Source: Pseudooceanicola atlanticus
GTDB lineage: Bacteria; Pseudomonadota; Alphaproteobacteria; Rhodobacterales; Rhodobacteraceae
Length of the DNA stretch: 64,000 bases
Direction: 5' to 3'
Assembly: GCF_000768315.1 (NCBI RefSeq)
Contig: NZ_AQQX01000010.1
Coordinates: forward strand, 1-64,000
Shown here: positions 42,248-51,493 of the stretch, piece after piece
Layout of the letters: each line of letters begins with the position of its first letter
Numbering within the stretch: the first letter of the stretch is position 1
Notes under the pieces: model-generated
What the model saw: the letters and a program-made list of their open reading frames with translations, nothing else
Told to the model about the DNA's origin: nothing
Databases searched by the model: none
Made by a program: the position numbers and the translations under genes

Positions 42248-43264
42248 TTAGAACTGGTCTTCGAACTTCTTGGCCAGGTCTTCGATATTGTCCGGCGGCC
42301 AGTCCTCGACATCCATGCCGAGGTGCAGGCCCATGCCCGACAGAACCTCTTTGATCTCGTTCAGCGACTTGCGGCCGAAGTTCGGGGTGCGCAGCATCTC
42401 GGCTTCGGTCTTCTGGATCAGGTCGCCGATATAAACGATGTTGTCGTTCTTCAGGCAGTTTGCCGAACGGACCGAGAGCTCCAGCTCGTCGACCTTCTTC
42501 AGCAGCAGCGGGTTGAACTCCAGACCGTCGTCGTCGTCCTGGCGGGACGCCGATTCCGGCTCGTCGAAGTTGACGAAGATCGACAGCTGGTCCTGCAGGA
42601 TGCGCGCGGCGAAGGCCACGGCGTCGTCCGGCGTGATGGAGCCATCGGTTTCGATCTTCATGGTCAGCTTGTCGTAGTCCAGCACCTGGCCCTCACGGGT
42701 GGGCTGAACGTCGTAGGAGACCTTCTTGATCGGCGAGTAGATCGCATCGATCGGGATCAGGCCGATCGGCGCGTCTTCGGGCTTGTTGCGATCGGCGGGG
42801 ACGTAGCCCTTGCCGGTATTCACGGTCAGTTCCATGAACAGCGACGCACCTTCGTCGAGGTGGCAGATCACGTGATCCTTGTTCAGCACCTCGATGCCGG
42901 CGGATTCAGAGATCTCGGCGGCGGTGACGACGCCCGGGCCCTTGGCATTGATCGACAGGCGCTTGGGCCCTTCGACTTCCATGCGCAGGGACACGCCCTT
43001 GAGGTTCAGAACCACGTCGGTGACGTCCTCGCGGACCCCGGCGATGGAGGAGAATTCATGCAGAACGTTGTCGATCTGAACGCTGGTGATGGCCGCGCCC
43101 TGAAGCGACGACATCAGCACGCGGCGCAGCGCGTTGCCGAGGGTCAGACCAAAGCCGCGTTCCAGCGGTTCGGCCACAACCGTCGCCTGGCGCGACGGGT
43201 CGAAGCCCGGCTTGACGTCCAGCGCTGTCGGCTTGATCAGTTCTGCCCAGTTTTTGTGGATCAT
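42248..43264 (-). CDS. rpoA: DNA-directed RNA polymerase subunit alpha
   Basis: A 338-residue alpha subunit. The N-terminal assembly domain ([20 protein letters not shown], the dimer interface; DITP-like loop and [14 protein letters not shown]) joins through an acidic linker to the C-terminal domain (about 255-320: [20 protein letters not shown], then [20 protein letters not shown]), which binds UP elements and activators. It follows rpsK after a spacer containing a 10-base-pair hairpin (43335-43358). Confidence 0.98.
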   Translation of the reverse strand: MIHKNWAELIKPTALDVKPGFDPSRQATVVAEPLERGFGLTLGNALRRVLMSSLQGAAITSVQIDNVLHEFSSIAGVREDVTDVVLNLKGVSLRMEVEGPKRLSINAKGPGVVTAAEISESAGIEVLNKDHVICHLDEGASLFMELTVNTGKGYVPADRNKPEDAPIGLIPIDAIYSPIKKVSYDVQPTREGQVLDYDKLTMKIETDGSITPDDAVAFAARILQDQLSIFVNFDEPESASRQDDDDGLEFNPLLLKKVDELELSVRSANCLKNDNIVYIGDLIQKTEAEMLRTPNFGRKSLNEIKEVLSGMGLHLGMDVEDWPPDNIEDLAKKFEDQF

Positions 43265-43334
43265 GTGCGTCCCTCCATGCTCGTTTCGGCCCCATGTCCC
43301 TAAGGACGAAACACCCGAGGATTAAATGACGAAG

Positions 43335-43358
43335 GGAGGCCGCGCGAACGCGGCCTCC
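43335..43358 (-). terminator. Hairpin between rpsK and rpoA
   Basis: GGAGGCCGCG (43335-43344) pairs with CGCGGCCTCC (43349-43358) around a four-base loop (TTCG on minus). The following CTTCGTCATTT is only moderately T-rich, so it may be a leaky terminator or a message-processing stem that tunes rpoA against the ribosomal genes. Confidence 0.6.
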
Positions 43359-43376
43359 GGAAAGTGCGACCTGGGA

Positions 43377-43766
43377 TCAGACCCGGCGACGCTTCGGCGG
43401 GCGGCAGCCATTGTGTGCGATCGGGGTGACATCACGGATCGAGGTGATGTTGAACCCGACAGCGGCCAGCGCGCGCAGAGCCGATTCACGGCCCGAACCG
43501 GGGCCTTGAACTTCGACTTCGAGCGTCTTGACGCCGTGTTCCTGGGCTTTCTTGCCAGCATCTTCGGCGGCCATCTGGGCAGCGTAGGGGGTCGACTTGC
43601 GCGAGCCCTTGAAGCCCATCGTGCCGGCCGAGGACCATGCGATGGCATTGCCCTGAACGTCGGAGATCAGGATCTTAGTGTTGTTGAACGAAGAGTTCAC
43701 ATGAGCAACGCCTGCGGCGATGTTCTTGGAAACCTTCTTTTTAACGCGGCGGGTATCACGTGCCAT
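43377..43766 (-). CDS. rpsK: 30S ribosomal protein S11
   Basis: A 129-residue protein: [20 protein letters not shown] near the start, [20 protein letters not shown], and the conserved [17 protein letters not shown] and final [14 protein letters not shown]. It lies in the platform of the small subunit near the Shine-Dalgarno helix. It is 15 bases after rpsM in the alpha operon. Confidence 0.98.
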   Translation of the reverse strand: MARDTRRVKKKVSKNIAAGVAHVNSSFNNTKILISDVQGNAIAWSSAGTMGFKGSRKSTPYAAQMAAEDAGKKAQEHGVKTLEVEVQGPGSGRESALRALAAVGFNITSIRDVTPIAHNGCRPPKRRRV

Positions 43767-43781
43767 ATCTGCTGTCTCCCC

Positions 43782-44150
43782 TTACTTCTTCTTGCCGGCA
43801 ATGGCCTTTGCGGGGCCTTTGCGGGTGCGAGCGTTGGTGTGGGTACGCTGACCGCGCACGGGGAGGTTGCGACGATGACGCAGGCCGCGGTAGCAGCCGA
43901 GGTCCATCAGGCGCTTGATGTTCATCTGCACTTCACGGCGCAGGTCGCCTTCGACGGTGAAGTTCGCGTCGATATGCTCGCGGATGGCCAGCACTTCGGC
44001 GTCGGACAGTTCGTTGACGCGGCGGGTCTGGTCGATGCCGGTGGCGTCGCAGATGGATTTGGCAGAGGACGGGCCAATGCCGGTGATGTAGGTGAGGGCG
44101 ATCGGAACCCGCTTTGCGGTCGGGATGTTAACGCCGGCGATACGTGCCAA
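43782..44150 (-). CDS. rpsM: 30S ribosomal protein S13
   Basis: A 122-residue protein starting [20 protein letters not shown], with the helix-two-turns-helix ([19 protein letters not shown]) and basic tail ([20 protein letters not shown]). The start is a TTG at 44150, since no ATG or GTG lies near and upstream frame is unrelated; gene length is then exactly family length. It begins the last block of the ribosomal supercluster; no ribosomal gene lies between it and adk, only the inserted genes at 44.5-46.9 kb. Confidence 0.96.
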   Translation of the reverse strand: MARIAGVNIPTAKRVPIALTYITGIGPSSAKSICDATGIDQTRRVNELSDAEVLAIREHIDANFTVEGDLRREVQMNIKRLMDLGCYRGLRHRRNLPVRGQRTHTNARTRKGPAKAIAGKKK

Positions 44151-44543
44151 TGTTGGTCTTCCTTTTGTTGCGAGCCCGTAGCACCAGGCCCTTTTTTCAC
44201 AACACGAGGCCCGAGGCATTGCCTGCGGGCCAAGGGTCATTCGACGGAACGCGGGGTGCAAAGAACGGTGAATCCGAGAATCGGCAACACCCGCGAGATA
44301 GCGCGTGGTATTTGCCATGGGCCCTGAGGTCAATACCCCATGCCGGGATTTTCCGTGCAGGGGGCAAATCCGTGCGGGTCTGCCCTGTCTTGCGTGGAGG
44401 ATAGGGTGCCCGTTTCGACGGTCAATGTCCAGTCCGGGGCCGGGTCTGCGCATGGTTGGCTGTGGTCAGGGTTAGCGGTTTGTGTAAATCCGCTGCAGGC
44501 GGGGCGTCTGCGGCGGGATCTGGGGCCCTGCCCCGGTCCTCTG
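44151..44543. other. 393-base spacer upstream of rpsM, promoter region
   Basis: I see no gene. Because the genes upstream on the minus strand are inserts, this spacer should contain a promoter for rpsM-rpsK-rpoA-rplQ, but no unambiguous -35/-10 pair could be assigned by eye. An inverted gcccg/cgggc pair lies near 44207-44239. Confidence 0.4.
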
Positions 44544-44951
44544 TCACATGCAGATGTGGAACACCGTGGGCACGTCGCTGTCGCTTTGCCAGACATGGAC
44601 CTGGCCTTCGTCGGGGCGCGGGTCGACGACGAAGACCTTGGGGGTCAGGTAGGGGCCGGGTTCCTCGCAATAGCCGGGGAAGATCTGGCGCGTCGTCATC
44701 GGGGGATCGACCTGGATTTCGCCGTCGAAGACGCAATTGTACTCGATCGCCTCCATCCCATCGAGCAGCAGCACCATCGTGTCGGACTGGATCGCGTCGA
44801 AGAGCTTGTTCTCGGGGGCGGCGGCGGCAATCGTATCGCAGACCTTCACATCGGTGACACCGATGATCGTGGGCCCTTCCGGTTCGGTCTGGGTTTGCGC
44901 CTGGGCCGCGGCGGCAGCCAGGCAAACGGTGCCAGCAAGGAAGAGGCGCAT
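44544..44951 (-). CDS. Small exported hypothetical protein
   Basis: A 135-residue protein with a clear signal peptide (MRLFLAGTVCLAAAAAQAQ). The mature domain has four Cys (KVCDTIAAAAPE, YNCVFDG, GYCEEPGPY and terminal HICM), suggesting two disulfides in the periplasm. The chain ends at the last Cys region with Met, unusually abruptly. Family unknown. It is one of two short exported genes flanking the persulfide-related pair. Confidence 0.7.
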   Translation of the reverse strand: MRLFLAGTVCLAAAAAQAQTQTEPEGPTIIGVTDVKVCDTIAAAAPENKLFDAIQSDTMVLLLDGMEAIEYNCVFDGEIQVDPPMTTRQIFPGYCEEPGPYLTPKVFVVDPRPDEGQVHVWQSDSDVPTVFHICM

Positions 44952-45125
44952 GGTACTGTAGTCCTGAAAACAACGTCGTACCCGCAGGATAGCGGGTTTA
45001 TGCCGCATCGCATCATGAAAATTTGCGAAAATTGTGTCAGGAACGGTGATCTGTTTGGCTGAAGTGTTGCCTGACGCCTATCCCGGCCCCGTGACGAGGG
45101 ACCGGGATAGGGGATCGGTGTCGTA

Positions 45126-45503
45126 TCAGGGCGTGACCTCTTTCGGGGCGCCGGTGGCCATGTCGGTGCCGGTATAGGGCAGCTTGGCGGCTTTCCAGCC
45201 GGCGAAGCCGTCCTTCATGTGGGCGACGGGGCCGAAGCCCTCGGCCAGCGCCTTTTCGGCCATCTTGCCGGACCGCATGGAGGAGCCGCAGTAGAAGACC
45301 ACGCGCTTGCCCTCCTGGCTGGGCAGACGGTCAGTGCGGAAGAAGGCCATGGGCAGGAGCATCGCGCCGGCGACATGTTCGAACATGTATTCCTGCGGGG
45401 TGCGGACGTCGATCAGGGCGATCTCGCCCGCGTCGAGCGCCTTTGCAACCTTTTCGGGTGTCCAGACCTCGATCTGACCGTTTTCCGTGTTTTGCGTTTC
45501 CAT
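45126..45503 (-). CDS. Rhodanese-like sulfurtransferase
   Basis: A 125-residue single-domain rhodanese. IALIDVRTPQEYMFEHVAGA is the CH2A-type motif, and the active-site loop VVFYCGSSMRSGKMAEKAL contains the catalytic Cys followed by GSSMRS, with conserved Gly and Arg. WKAAKLPYT closes the domain. It is 12 bases downstream of the metallo-hydrolase gene on minus, an arrangement known from persulfide/sulfide detoxification operons in alphaproteobacteria, where the rhodanese transfers sulfane sulfur. Confidence 0.92.
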   Translation of the reverse strand: METQNTENGQIEVWTPEKVAKALDAGEIALIDVRTPQEYMFEHVAGAMLLPMAFFRTDRLPSQEGKRVVFYCGSSMRSGKMAEKALAEGFGPVAHMKDGFAGWKAAKLPYTGTDMATGAPKEVTP

Positions 45504-45515
45504 TTTGCGATCTCC

Positions 45516-46412
45516 TCAGAAGCGGTTTGCAGGGATTTTGAAATAGCTGTTGCCGTCGGATTCCGCCTGCGGCAGGCGGCCGCCGCGCAGATTGACCTGA
45601 AGCGCATAGAGCATCCGGTCGGGCAGGTTCAGCGTCGCGTCACGCTCATCACGCAGCTTGCGATACTCGGCCTCCGGGACGCCACCGCCCAGGTGCTTGT
45701 TGTTGGCGCGGTGATCGGCCACCGTCGCCTCCCAGGCGGGGTCCTTGCGGTCGCCGACCGGCGGGTAATCGTGGCCGACGAACAGGCGCGTGTCGTCCGG
45801 CAGGGACAGGATGTCCATCAGCGAGGCATAGAGGTCGGCCGAAGAGCCGCCGGGGAAATCCGCGCGGGAGGTGCCGCTGTCGACGTGCATGAACGTGTCG
45901 TGCACGAAGGCCGCATCGCCGATCACGTAGGTGATGGAGCCCAGCGTATGGCCCGGATGCAGGCGCACATCGACGGTCAGGTCGCCCAGTTCGAAACTGT
46001 CACCATGATCGAAGAGCCGGTCGAAATCGCGGTCGGCATCGAAGACGCCTGGAAGGTTGTAGAGGTCGCTCCACAAATTCGCGATGTCGCGCACCTTGGA
46101 CCCGATCGCCGTGGGCGCGCCGGTCTGCTCCTTCAGCCAGGCGGAGGCCATCATGTGGTCGGCATGCGGGTGGGTGTCGAGGATCCAGGCGACGGTCAGC
46201 CCTTCATCCCGCACGTAATCCAGCACTTCTTGGGCGCTGTCGGTGCGGGTACGGGCATGGGCCGGGTCGAAATCGAGCACGATGTCGATCAGCGCGGCCT
46301 GCTTGGTCGCCTCGTCGACGGCCACATACATGATGGAGCCGCTATCCTTGTCATAGAAGCCGGTCACGCGGGGCGAGCCCGGCCCGGTGGAGGGGCTGGT
46401 CCGTGTAAACAT
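45516..46412 (-). CDS. MBL-fold metallo-hydrolase, persulfide dioxygenase-like (Blh type)
   Basis: A 298-residue metallo-beta-lactamase-fold enzyme. The metal site is THPHADH (about residues 79-85), with further ligands HPGHTLGS (His about 148), a metal Asp in FVHDTFMHVD, and the C-terminal His in FVGHDYPP. The layout corresponds to the ETHE1/Blh class that oxidises glutathione persulfide in sulfide detoxification; the immediately following rhodanese supports this. The promoter region carries TATTCGGAATA, a perfect inverted repeat of the kind bound by ArsR-type repressors (BigR/SqrR), but no such repressor gene is in the window. Confidence 0.88.
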   Translation of the reverse strand: MFTRTSPSTGPGSPRVTGFYDKDSGSIMYVAVDEATKQAALIDIVLDFDPAHARTRTDSAQEVLDYVRDEGLTVAWILDTHPHADHMMASAWLKEQTGAPTAIGSKVRDIANLWSDLYNLPGVFDADRDFDRLFDHGDSFELGDLTVDVRLHPGHTLGSITYVIGDAAFVHDTFMHVDSGTSRADFPGGSSADLYASLMDILSLPDDTRLFVGHDYPPVGDRKDPAWEATVADHRANNKHLGGGVPEAEYRKLRDERDATLNLPDRMLYALQVNLRGGRLPQAESDGNSYFKIPANRF

Positions 46413-46450
46413 GTCATTCTCCTTCGTTCGTTGACGGAGAACATATGCTG

Positions 46451-46461
46451 TATTCGGAATA
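46451..46461. promoter_or_regulatory. TATTC-G-GAATA palindrome, candidate ArsR-family operator
   Basis: TATTCGGAATA is a perfect 5+1+5 inverted repeat located about 40 bases upstream of the metallo-hydrolase start, in an AT-rich stretch likely to be the promoter. Operators of the BigR/SqrR persulfide sensors are AT-rich palindromes with ATTC/GAAT arms, which fits the genes downstream; this is an inference. Confidence 0.5.
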
Positions 46462-46521
46462 TATCAATGGGTGGGGTAAAATTTCTCCCCTGCCCAGCTT
46501 CGATGGCCCTGCGCCGGTGGG

Positions 46522-46923
46522 CTAGACGCCTGGGCAGCTGTGATAAATCACCGGCGCGCGGTCGGCCCGGCGTGGCGCGTCAGTGAAGGTGACGGAGAAG
46601 GTGCCGTCCTTGCGGCCCGCGATCAGCACTTCGCCGTCCCAGAACCGAGTGGGGTCGGTGTGGTGAAAGCAGCTGGCCTTGCGCGTCACCCCGAGGCCGG
46701 GGCCGAGGATCGACAGGTCGAGCGGTCGGTCGAGGCCCTCCCAGTGACAGCCGAAGACGTGGTTGCCGGCGAAATGGGGCTGGAGGTAGCGGGTATCCTC
46801 AAGCTCGATCATCTCGAAGGGCTGGCCGCACATGGCCGGGTCCTCCAGAAGCTCGAAAGCCTGCGCCGCGGGGGCGGCACAGGCTATCAGGGTTCCGATC
46901 ATACTTGCACTAATCAGGCGCAT
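46522..46923 (-). CDS. Small exported hypothetical protein
   Basis: A 133-residue protein. It has a signal peptide (MRLISASMIGTLIACAAPAA, cut near QAF) and a mature part of strand-like segments with Cys at AMCGQPF, FGCHWEG, ASCFHH and the final HSCPGV, suggesting disulfides. No family is recognised. It shares its Cys-at-the-end layout with the exported protein at 44544, so the two may be distant paralogues. It follows adk by 10 bases on minus. Confidence 0.7.
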   Translation of the reverse strand: MRLISASMIGTLIACAAPAAQAFELLEDPAMCGQPFEMIELEDTRYLQPHFAGNHVFGCHWEGLDRPLDLSILGPGLGVTRKASCFHHTDPTRFWDGEVLIAGRKDGTFSVTFTDAPRRADRAPVIYHSCPGV

Positions 46924-46933
46924 CCCGGCCGGA

Positions 46934-47578
46934 TCAGTTGTCCATGATCGCTTTGATCGACGCTTCGACGACGGCCATTTCGGCAAGGCCGTCAACGCGC
47001 TTGAGCTTTTTCTTCGCGTGATAGTAGCCAAGCAGCGGCGAGGTCTGCTTGTAATATTCCATCAGGCGGGTCTTGAGGCTGTCTTCGTTGTCGTCGGCGC
47101 GGCGCTTGAATTCGGTGCCACCGCAAACGGTGCATTTGCCATCCGCCGGGATCGGCTTGGTCTCGTCGTGGTAGACCTCACCGCAATTGCCGCAGGTGGA
47201 GCGGCCGACGATCCGGGCGACCAGTGCCTCGTCCCGCACGCGCAGTTCGATCACCGCGTCCAGCGTTTCGCCGCAATCGGCCAGCAGATCCTCGAGCGCG
47301 TCGGCCTGGGCCAGCGTCCGGGGGAAGCCGTCGAAGATGAAACCACCCTTCTTGTCGCCTTCGAGCTTTTCGCGGATCAGGCCGATCACGATCTCGTCGG
47401 TAACGAGCTTGCCGCTGTCCATGACATCGGCCACGACCTTGCCCATTTCCGTGCCGGAGGTGCGCGCCTCGCGCAGCATGTCACCGGTCGAAAGCTGGAT
47501 CATGTCGCGATCTTCGACAAGCTTGCGCGCCTGGGTGCCTTTGCCGGCGCCCGGCGGTCCAAGAAGAATGATGTTCAT
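46934..47578 (-). CDS. adk: Adenylate kinase
   Basis: A 214-residue NMP kinase equilibrating ATP, AMP and ADP. The P-loop is GPPGAGKGT at residues about 7-15, the AMP site around [11 protein letters not shown], and the LID contains a structural zinc-type CGNCG...C-x-V-C motif (CGNCGEVY and CTVCGG). [12 protein letters not shown] is the NMP-binding signature. Its start overlaps the secY stop by four bases, the usual spc-operon arrangement. Confidence 0.97.
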   Translation of the reverse strand: MNIILLGPPGAGKGTQARKLVEDRDMIQLSTGDMLREARTSGTEMGKVVADVMDSGKLVTDEIVIGLIREKLEGDKKGGFIFDGFPRTLAQADALEDLLADCGETLDAVIELRVRDEALVARIVGRSTCGNCGEVYHDETKPIPADGKCTVCGGTEFKRRADDNEDSLKTRLMEYYKQTSPLLGYYHAKKKLKRVDGLAEMAVVEASIKAIMDN

Positions 47579-48945
47579 CGGCGTGCTGCCCCCCTCCGTT
47601 TGCTGCGGCCCTTGCCTTTGCCACGCAGCTGAGATTTTTCGATCAGGCCTTCATACTGGTGCGCCAGGAGGTGCGATTGCGCCTGCTGGATCGTGTCCAT
47701 CGTCACCGAAACGACGATGAGGACGGAAGTGCCACCAAAGTAGAAGGGAATGGCCAGCTGGCTGCGCAGGATTTCCGGCAGCAGACAGACCGCGGCGAGA
47801 TAGGCAGAGCCCAGCACCAGGATGCGGTTGGCCACGTATTCGAGATATTCCGCCGTCTTCTTGCCCGGACGGATGCCGGGAACGAAGCCGTTCTGGTTCT
47901 TCAGGTTGTCCGCCACCTCGTCCGGTTTGAAGGACACGTTGAAGGTGTAGAAATATGCGAAGAACACGATCATCGCCGTGAAGAACAGCAGGTAGAGCGG
48001 CTGACCCGGTCCGAAATAGGCAAGGATCGTCGACATGATCGGCGAGGTCTGGTTGCCCGAGAAGGTCGAGATCGTGACCGGCAGCAGCAGCAGCGACGAG
48101 GCGAAGATCGCCGGGATGACGCCCGCCGGGTTCACCTTGATCGGCAGGTGGCTGGAGCCGCCGTCATAGACCTTCATGCCGACCTGGCGGCGCGGATACT
48201 GGATATGGATCTTGCGCAGGGCGCGTTCCATGAACACCACGAAGGCAATGGTCGCGATCACCATGAGGATCACGCCGACGATCACCGCGGGGCTGATCGC
48301 ACCGGAGCGGCCGGAGGCGAAGAACTGTGCCAGGGCGGCGGGCAGTTCGGCGATGATGCCGACGAAGATGATCAGCGAAATCCCGTTGCCGAGGCCGCGG
48401 GCCGTGATCTGTTCGCCCAGCCACATCAGGAACATGGTGCCGCCGATCAGGGTGATCATGCAGGTTGCGATGAAGAACCAGTAGGGCAGGTCCGCCTGAA
48501 CCAGGTCGCCGTTCTGCAGCGACACGGCCAGGCCGTAGGACTGAAGCGTGGCCAGGAACACGGTGCCGTAGCGCGTGTACTGGTTCATCTTCTTGCGGCC
48601 CTGTTCGCCCTCTTTCTTCATCTGTTCCAGCGCCGGCACCATGGAGCCCAGCAGCTGAACGATGATCGAGGCCGAGATGTAGGGCATGATGCCCAGGGCG
48701 AAGATGCCCATGCGACCAAGCGCGCCGCCGGTGAACATCGACAGGATGCCGCCGATCCCCTGACCCGCACCTTCCATGAATTCCCGAAGCGCCGCACCGT
48801 CGATGCCCGGCACCGGGATCCAGGTGCCCAGGCGATACACGATCAGGAGCATGATGGTGAAAAGGATGCGGTTGCGCAGGTCGGTCGCCTTGCCGAGCGC
48901 GGCCCAGCTGGTGTTGGCCGCCATCTGTTCTGCTGCGGATACCAT
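47575..48945 (-). CDS. secY: Preprotein translocase subunit SecY
   Basis: A 456-residue inner-membrane channel with ten TM segments. It has the SecY signatures [20 protein letters not shown] (TM1), [13 protein letters not shown] (TM2/plug), the lateral gate helices, and the C-terminal cytoplasmic loop with [20 protein letters not shown]. It ends in a very basic tail ([17 protein letters not shown]). ATG 48945 has a good aagagagag SD. It is coupled to adk by ATGA and follows rplO by about 120 bases. Confidence 0.98.
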   Translation of the reverse strand: MVSAAEQMAANTSWAALGKATDLRNRILFTIMLLIVYRLGTWIPVPGIDGAALREFMEGAGQGIGGILSMFTGGALGRMGIFALGIMPYISASIIVQLLGSMVPALEQMKKEGEQGRKKMNQYTRYGTVFLATLQSYGLAVSLQNGDLVQADLPYWFFIATCMITLIGGTMFLMWLGEQITARGLGNGISLIIFVGIIAELPAALAQFFASGRSGAISPAVIVGVILMVIATIAFVVFMERALRKIHIQYPRRQVGMKVYDGGSSHLPIKVNPAGVIPAIFASSLLLLPVTISTFSGNQTSPIMSTILAYFGPGQPLYLLFFTAMIVFFAYFYTFNVSFKPDEVADNLKNQNGFVPGIRPGKKTAEYLEYVANRILVLGSAYLAAVCLLPEILRSQLAIPFYFGGTSVLIVVSVTMDTIQQAQSHLLAHQYEGLIEKSQLRGKGKGRSKRRGAARR

Positions 48946-49065
48946 ATGGCTCTCTCTTTCAAGCAAACGCCGCCGGGCCGTTTCCCGGCTCGGCGGCGCT
49001 ATTGGAAAACTCAGAGGTATGTAAGCGGCGGCGTCGCCGCTCACAACCACTTAATCTGCGGCTGA

Positions 49066-49536
49066 TTACTCAGCAGCCTGTGCAGACGTGACCTTGAGCG
49101 AGCCGCCGGCCTTCTCGACCGCCTCGATGGCGGACTTGGAGGCACCGGTGACTTCGATGGTCACGGCCGTGCCGATGTCGCCCTTCGCGAGGACGCGGAC
49201 ACCGTCCAGCTTGCGGCGGATCGCGCCGGATGCCAGCAGGGTGTCTTCGGTCACGTTGGATGCGTCGAGCTTGCCGGCTTCGATGAACTTGGCGATGATG
49301 CCCAGGTTGATCACGGCGAATTGCTTGCGGTTCGGCTTGTTGAAGCCACGCTTGGGCAGACGCTGGTAGAGCGGCATCTGGCCGCCCTCGTAACCGTTGA
49401 TGGACACACCCGAACGGGATTTCTGGCCCTTGATACCACGGCCACCCATCTTGCCCTTGCCGGAGCCGGGGCCGCGGCCAACGCGCATCCGTTTCTTGGC
49501 GGCGCCGGGATTGTCGCGCAGTTCGTGCAGTTTCAT
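49066..49536 (-). CDS. rplO: 50S ribosomal protein L15
   Basis: A 156-residue protein: [20 protein letters not shown], then [20 protein letters not shown] and FEGGQ-like [17 protein letters not shown], then a strand-rich C-terminal domain. SD aaggagaag precedes ATG 49536. In the standard spc operon rpmD directly precedes it; here more than 4 kb of other genes intervene, so rplO must have its own promoter in the spacer. Confidence 0.97.
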   Translation of the reverse strand: MKLHELRDNPGAAKKRMRVGRGPGSGKGKMGGRGIKGQKSRSGVSINGYEGGQMPLYQRLPKRGFNKPNRKQFAVINLGIIAKFIEAGKLDASNVTEDTLLASGAIRRKLDGVRVLAKGDIGTAVTIEVTGASKSAIEAVEKAGGSLKVTSAQAAE

Positions 49537-50070
49537 ATCGCTTCTCCTTGGCCGGAACACCCCCGTGAAGCGAGGTGGGGGGACACGGCGTTTCTTGGTT
49601 ATGTAGAACGGCCCCAACGACTCGGGGTCGTGGGGCCACCCGGGGCGTATAGGCGATGATCCTCTGCGGTGCAAGCGGTGTGGTTTAGGCGGGGCCGTGG
49701 ATCGGGTGACGTTGCGGGAGCGGGGTGCTTTGGCATCGGGTGGCGTCCTGTCCTTGCCCCGAAATGGCGTCCCGCCCCCCCTGTCGCCCACGGGCCACTC
49801 TCAAGGCCAGAGCCCGCAAGACCATTGACTTTAGCGCTCACAACCGCCATGTCCCCGCTTGTGCCGCACTGCCGCGTGAGCAGGCGGGCGCGCCCCATGG
49901 CAGCGCCGGGCACATTTTCCCTTGGTTCCCATTTCACGCGGGGGGTCAGACGCCCGAACGGTGGTCCCGGCAATGCGGCCGGCCTGTCGCAGGGCGCAAC
50001 CCGTGCGTTCTCCGGTACAGATCCGGACGCCCGACAGATGGCCGGGGGCCTTGCCCGCCGGCGAAAGGAT
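49537..50070. other. 534-base divergent spacer between rplO and the DEAD-box gene
   Basis: I see no gene. It holds the rplO promoter on minus and the helicase leader on plus. ttgact at 49824 with a plausible spacing is a weak candidate -35 for the helicase. A long untranslated leader is typical of cold-regulated DEAD-box genes, but no cold-box could be identified. Confidence 0.4.
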
Positions 50071-51423
50071 ATGTCTTTGGACTTTGACATGCTGGGGCTG
50101 CCGCCCCGACTACTGACGAACCTGGCCGAGATGGGCCTGACCGATCCCACCCCAATCCAGGTCAAGGCCATCCCCCATGCGATGGACGGCCGCGACGTGA
50201 TGGGCCTGGCCCAGACCGGCACCGGCAAGACCGCCGCCTTCGGCCTGCCGCTGCTGAGCACGATCATGCGGATGGAAGGCCGCCCAGAGGCCAAGACCTG
50301 CCGCGGCCTGATCCTGGCCCCGACGCGGGAACTGGCCAAGCAGATCCTCGACAACCTGCGCGCCTATTCCGACGGCAGCAGCGTACGCATCGGCCTCGTG
50401 GTCGGCGGCGTGTCGATCAATGCGCAGATCAACCGCCTGCAGCGTGGCACCGACCTTCTGGTCGCCACGCCGGGCCGCCTGATCGACCTGCTGGACCGCA
50501 ACGCGATCCGGCTGGACCGGACCGAGTTCCTGGTGCTGGACGAGGCCGACCAGATGCTCGACCTGGGCTTCATCCACTCGCTGCGCCGTATCGCCACACT
50601 GCTGCCGAAAGCGCGTCAGACGATGCTGTTCTCGGCCACGATGCCGAAACAGATGGAAGAGATCTCGCGCGCCTACCTGACCGATCCGATCCGGATCGAG
50701 ACCGCACCGCCGGGCAAACCGGCCGAGAAGATCGACCAATGCGTGCACTTCATCGCCCAGGCCGCCAAGACCGACCTGCTGATCGAACACCTGGATCAGC
50801 ATCGCGACGAGGCGGCGCTGGTCTTCGGGCGCACGAAACACGGCTCTGAAAAGCTGATGAAGGCACTGGTGGCGGCGGGCTATGCCGCGGCCTCGATCCA
50901 CGGCAACAAGAGCCAGGGTCAGCGCGACCGTGCCATCGCCGCCTTCAAGGCCGGCGAGATCAAGGTGCTGGTGGCGACCGACGTGGCCGCGCGGGGCATC
51001 GACATCCCCGAGGTGCGCTACGTCTACAACTACGACCTGCCCAACGTGCCGGACAATTACGTGCACCGGATCGGCCGGACCGCGCGTGCGGGCCGCGACG
51101 GCACCGCGATCGCCTATTGCGCCCCGGCAGAGTTGAGCGAGTTCCTGGACATCCAGAAGGTCATGGGCCGCAAGATCCCCGTGGCCAGCGGTACGATCTG
51201 GACCCGCGAAGAAGGTGCAGCCGCCGACAAGGCGGCCAAGCAGCGTCGCGGTGGCGGCGGTGGTGGCCCGAAAGGCGGCAATGGCGGGAAATCCCGTCGC
51301 GGCGGCGGCAAGCCCCGCGCCAATGCCGGTTCCAATTCGGGCGCGAATGCCAATGGCGGCCAGAAACAGGGCCAGAAGGCAGGCGGCGGACGCCGCCGGT
51401 CGCGCAAGTCGCGCGCGGCCTGA
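50071..51423 (+). CDS. DEAD-box RNA helicase (RhlE-like)
   Basis: A 450-residue ATP-dependent RNA helicase. Q motif PTPIQVKAIPHAMD, motif I AQTGTGKT, Ia PTREL, Ib TPGR, II VLDEADQMLDLG, III SAT, V ATDVAARGIDI and VI HRIGRTARAG. The C-terminal ~70 residues are low-complexity Gly/Lys/Arg/Asn (GGGGGPKGGNGGKSRRGG), an RNA-binding tail like that of RhlE proteins. It is expected to help ribosome assembly or RNA decay. ATG 50071 follows aaagga. It is not part of the ribosomal operon strand and interrupts it. Confidence 0.95.
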   Translation: MSLDFDMLGLPPRLLTNLAEMGLTDPTPIQVKAIPHAMDGRDVMGLAQTGTGKTAAFGLPLLSTIMRMEGRPEAKTCRGLILAPTRELAKQILDNLRAYSDGSSVRIGLVVGGVSINAQINRLQRGTDLLVATPGRLIDLLDRNAIRLDRTEFLVLDEADQMLDLGFIHSLRRIATLLPKARQTMLFSATMPKQMEEISRAYLTDPIRIETAPPGKPAEKIDQCVHFIAQAAKTDLLIEHLDQHRDEAALVFGRTKHGSEKLMKALVAAGYAAASIHGNKSQGQRDRAIAAFKAGEIKVLVATDVAARGIDIPEVRYVYNYDLPNVPDNYVHRIGRTARAGRDGTAIAYCAPAELSEFLDIQKVMGRKIPVASGTIWTREEGAAADKAAKQRRGGGGGGPKGGNGGKSRRGGGKPRANAGSNSGANANGGQKQGQKAGGGRRRSRKSRAA

Positions 51424-51493
51424 TACGGGCCTCGCGGATGCCTGATGCATCCGCGACATTGCTTTTTCCCGCGGGGCGGTGTGACATGTAGAC

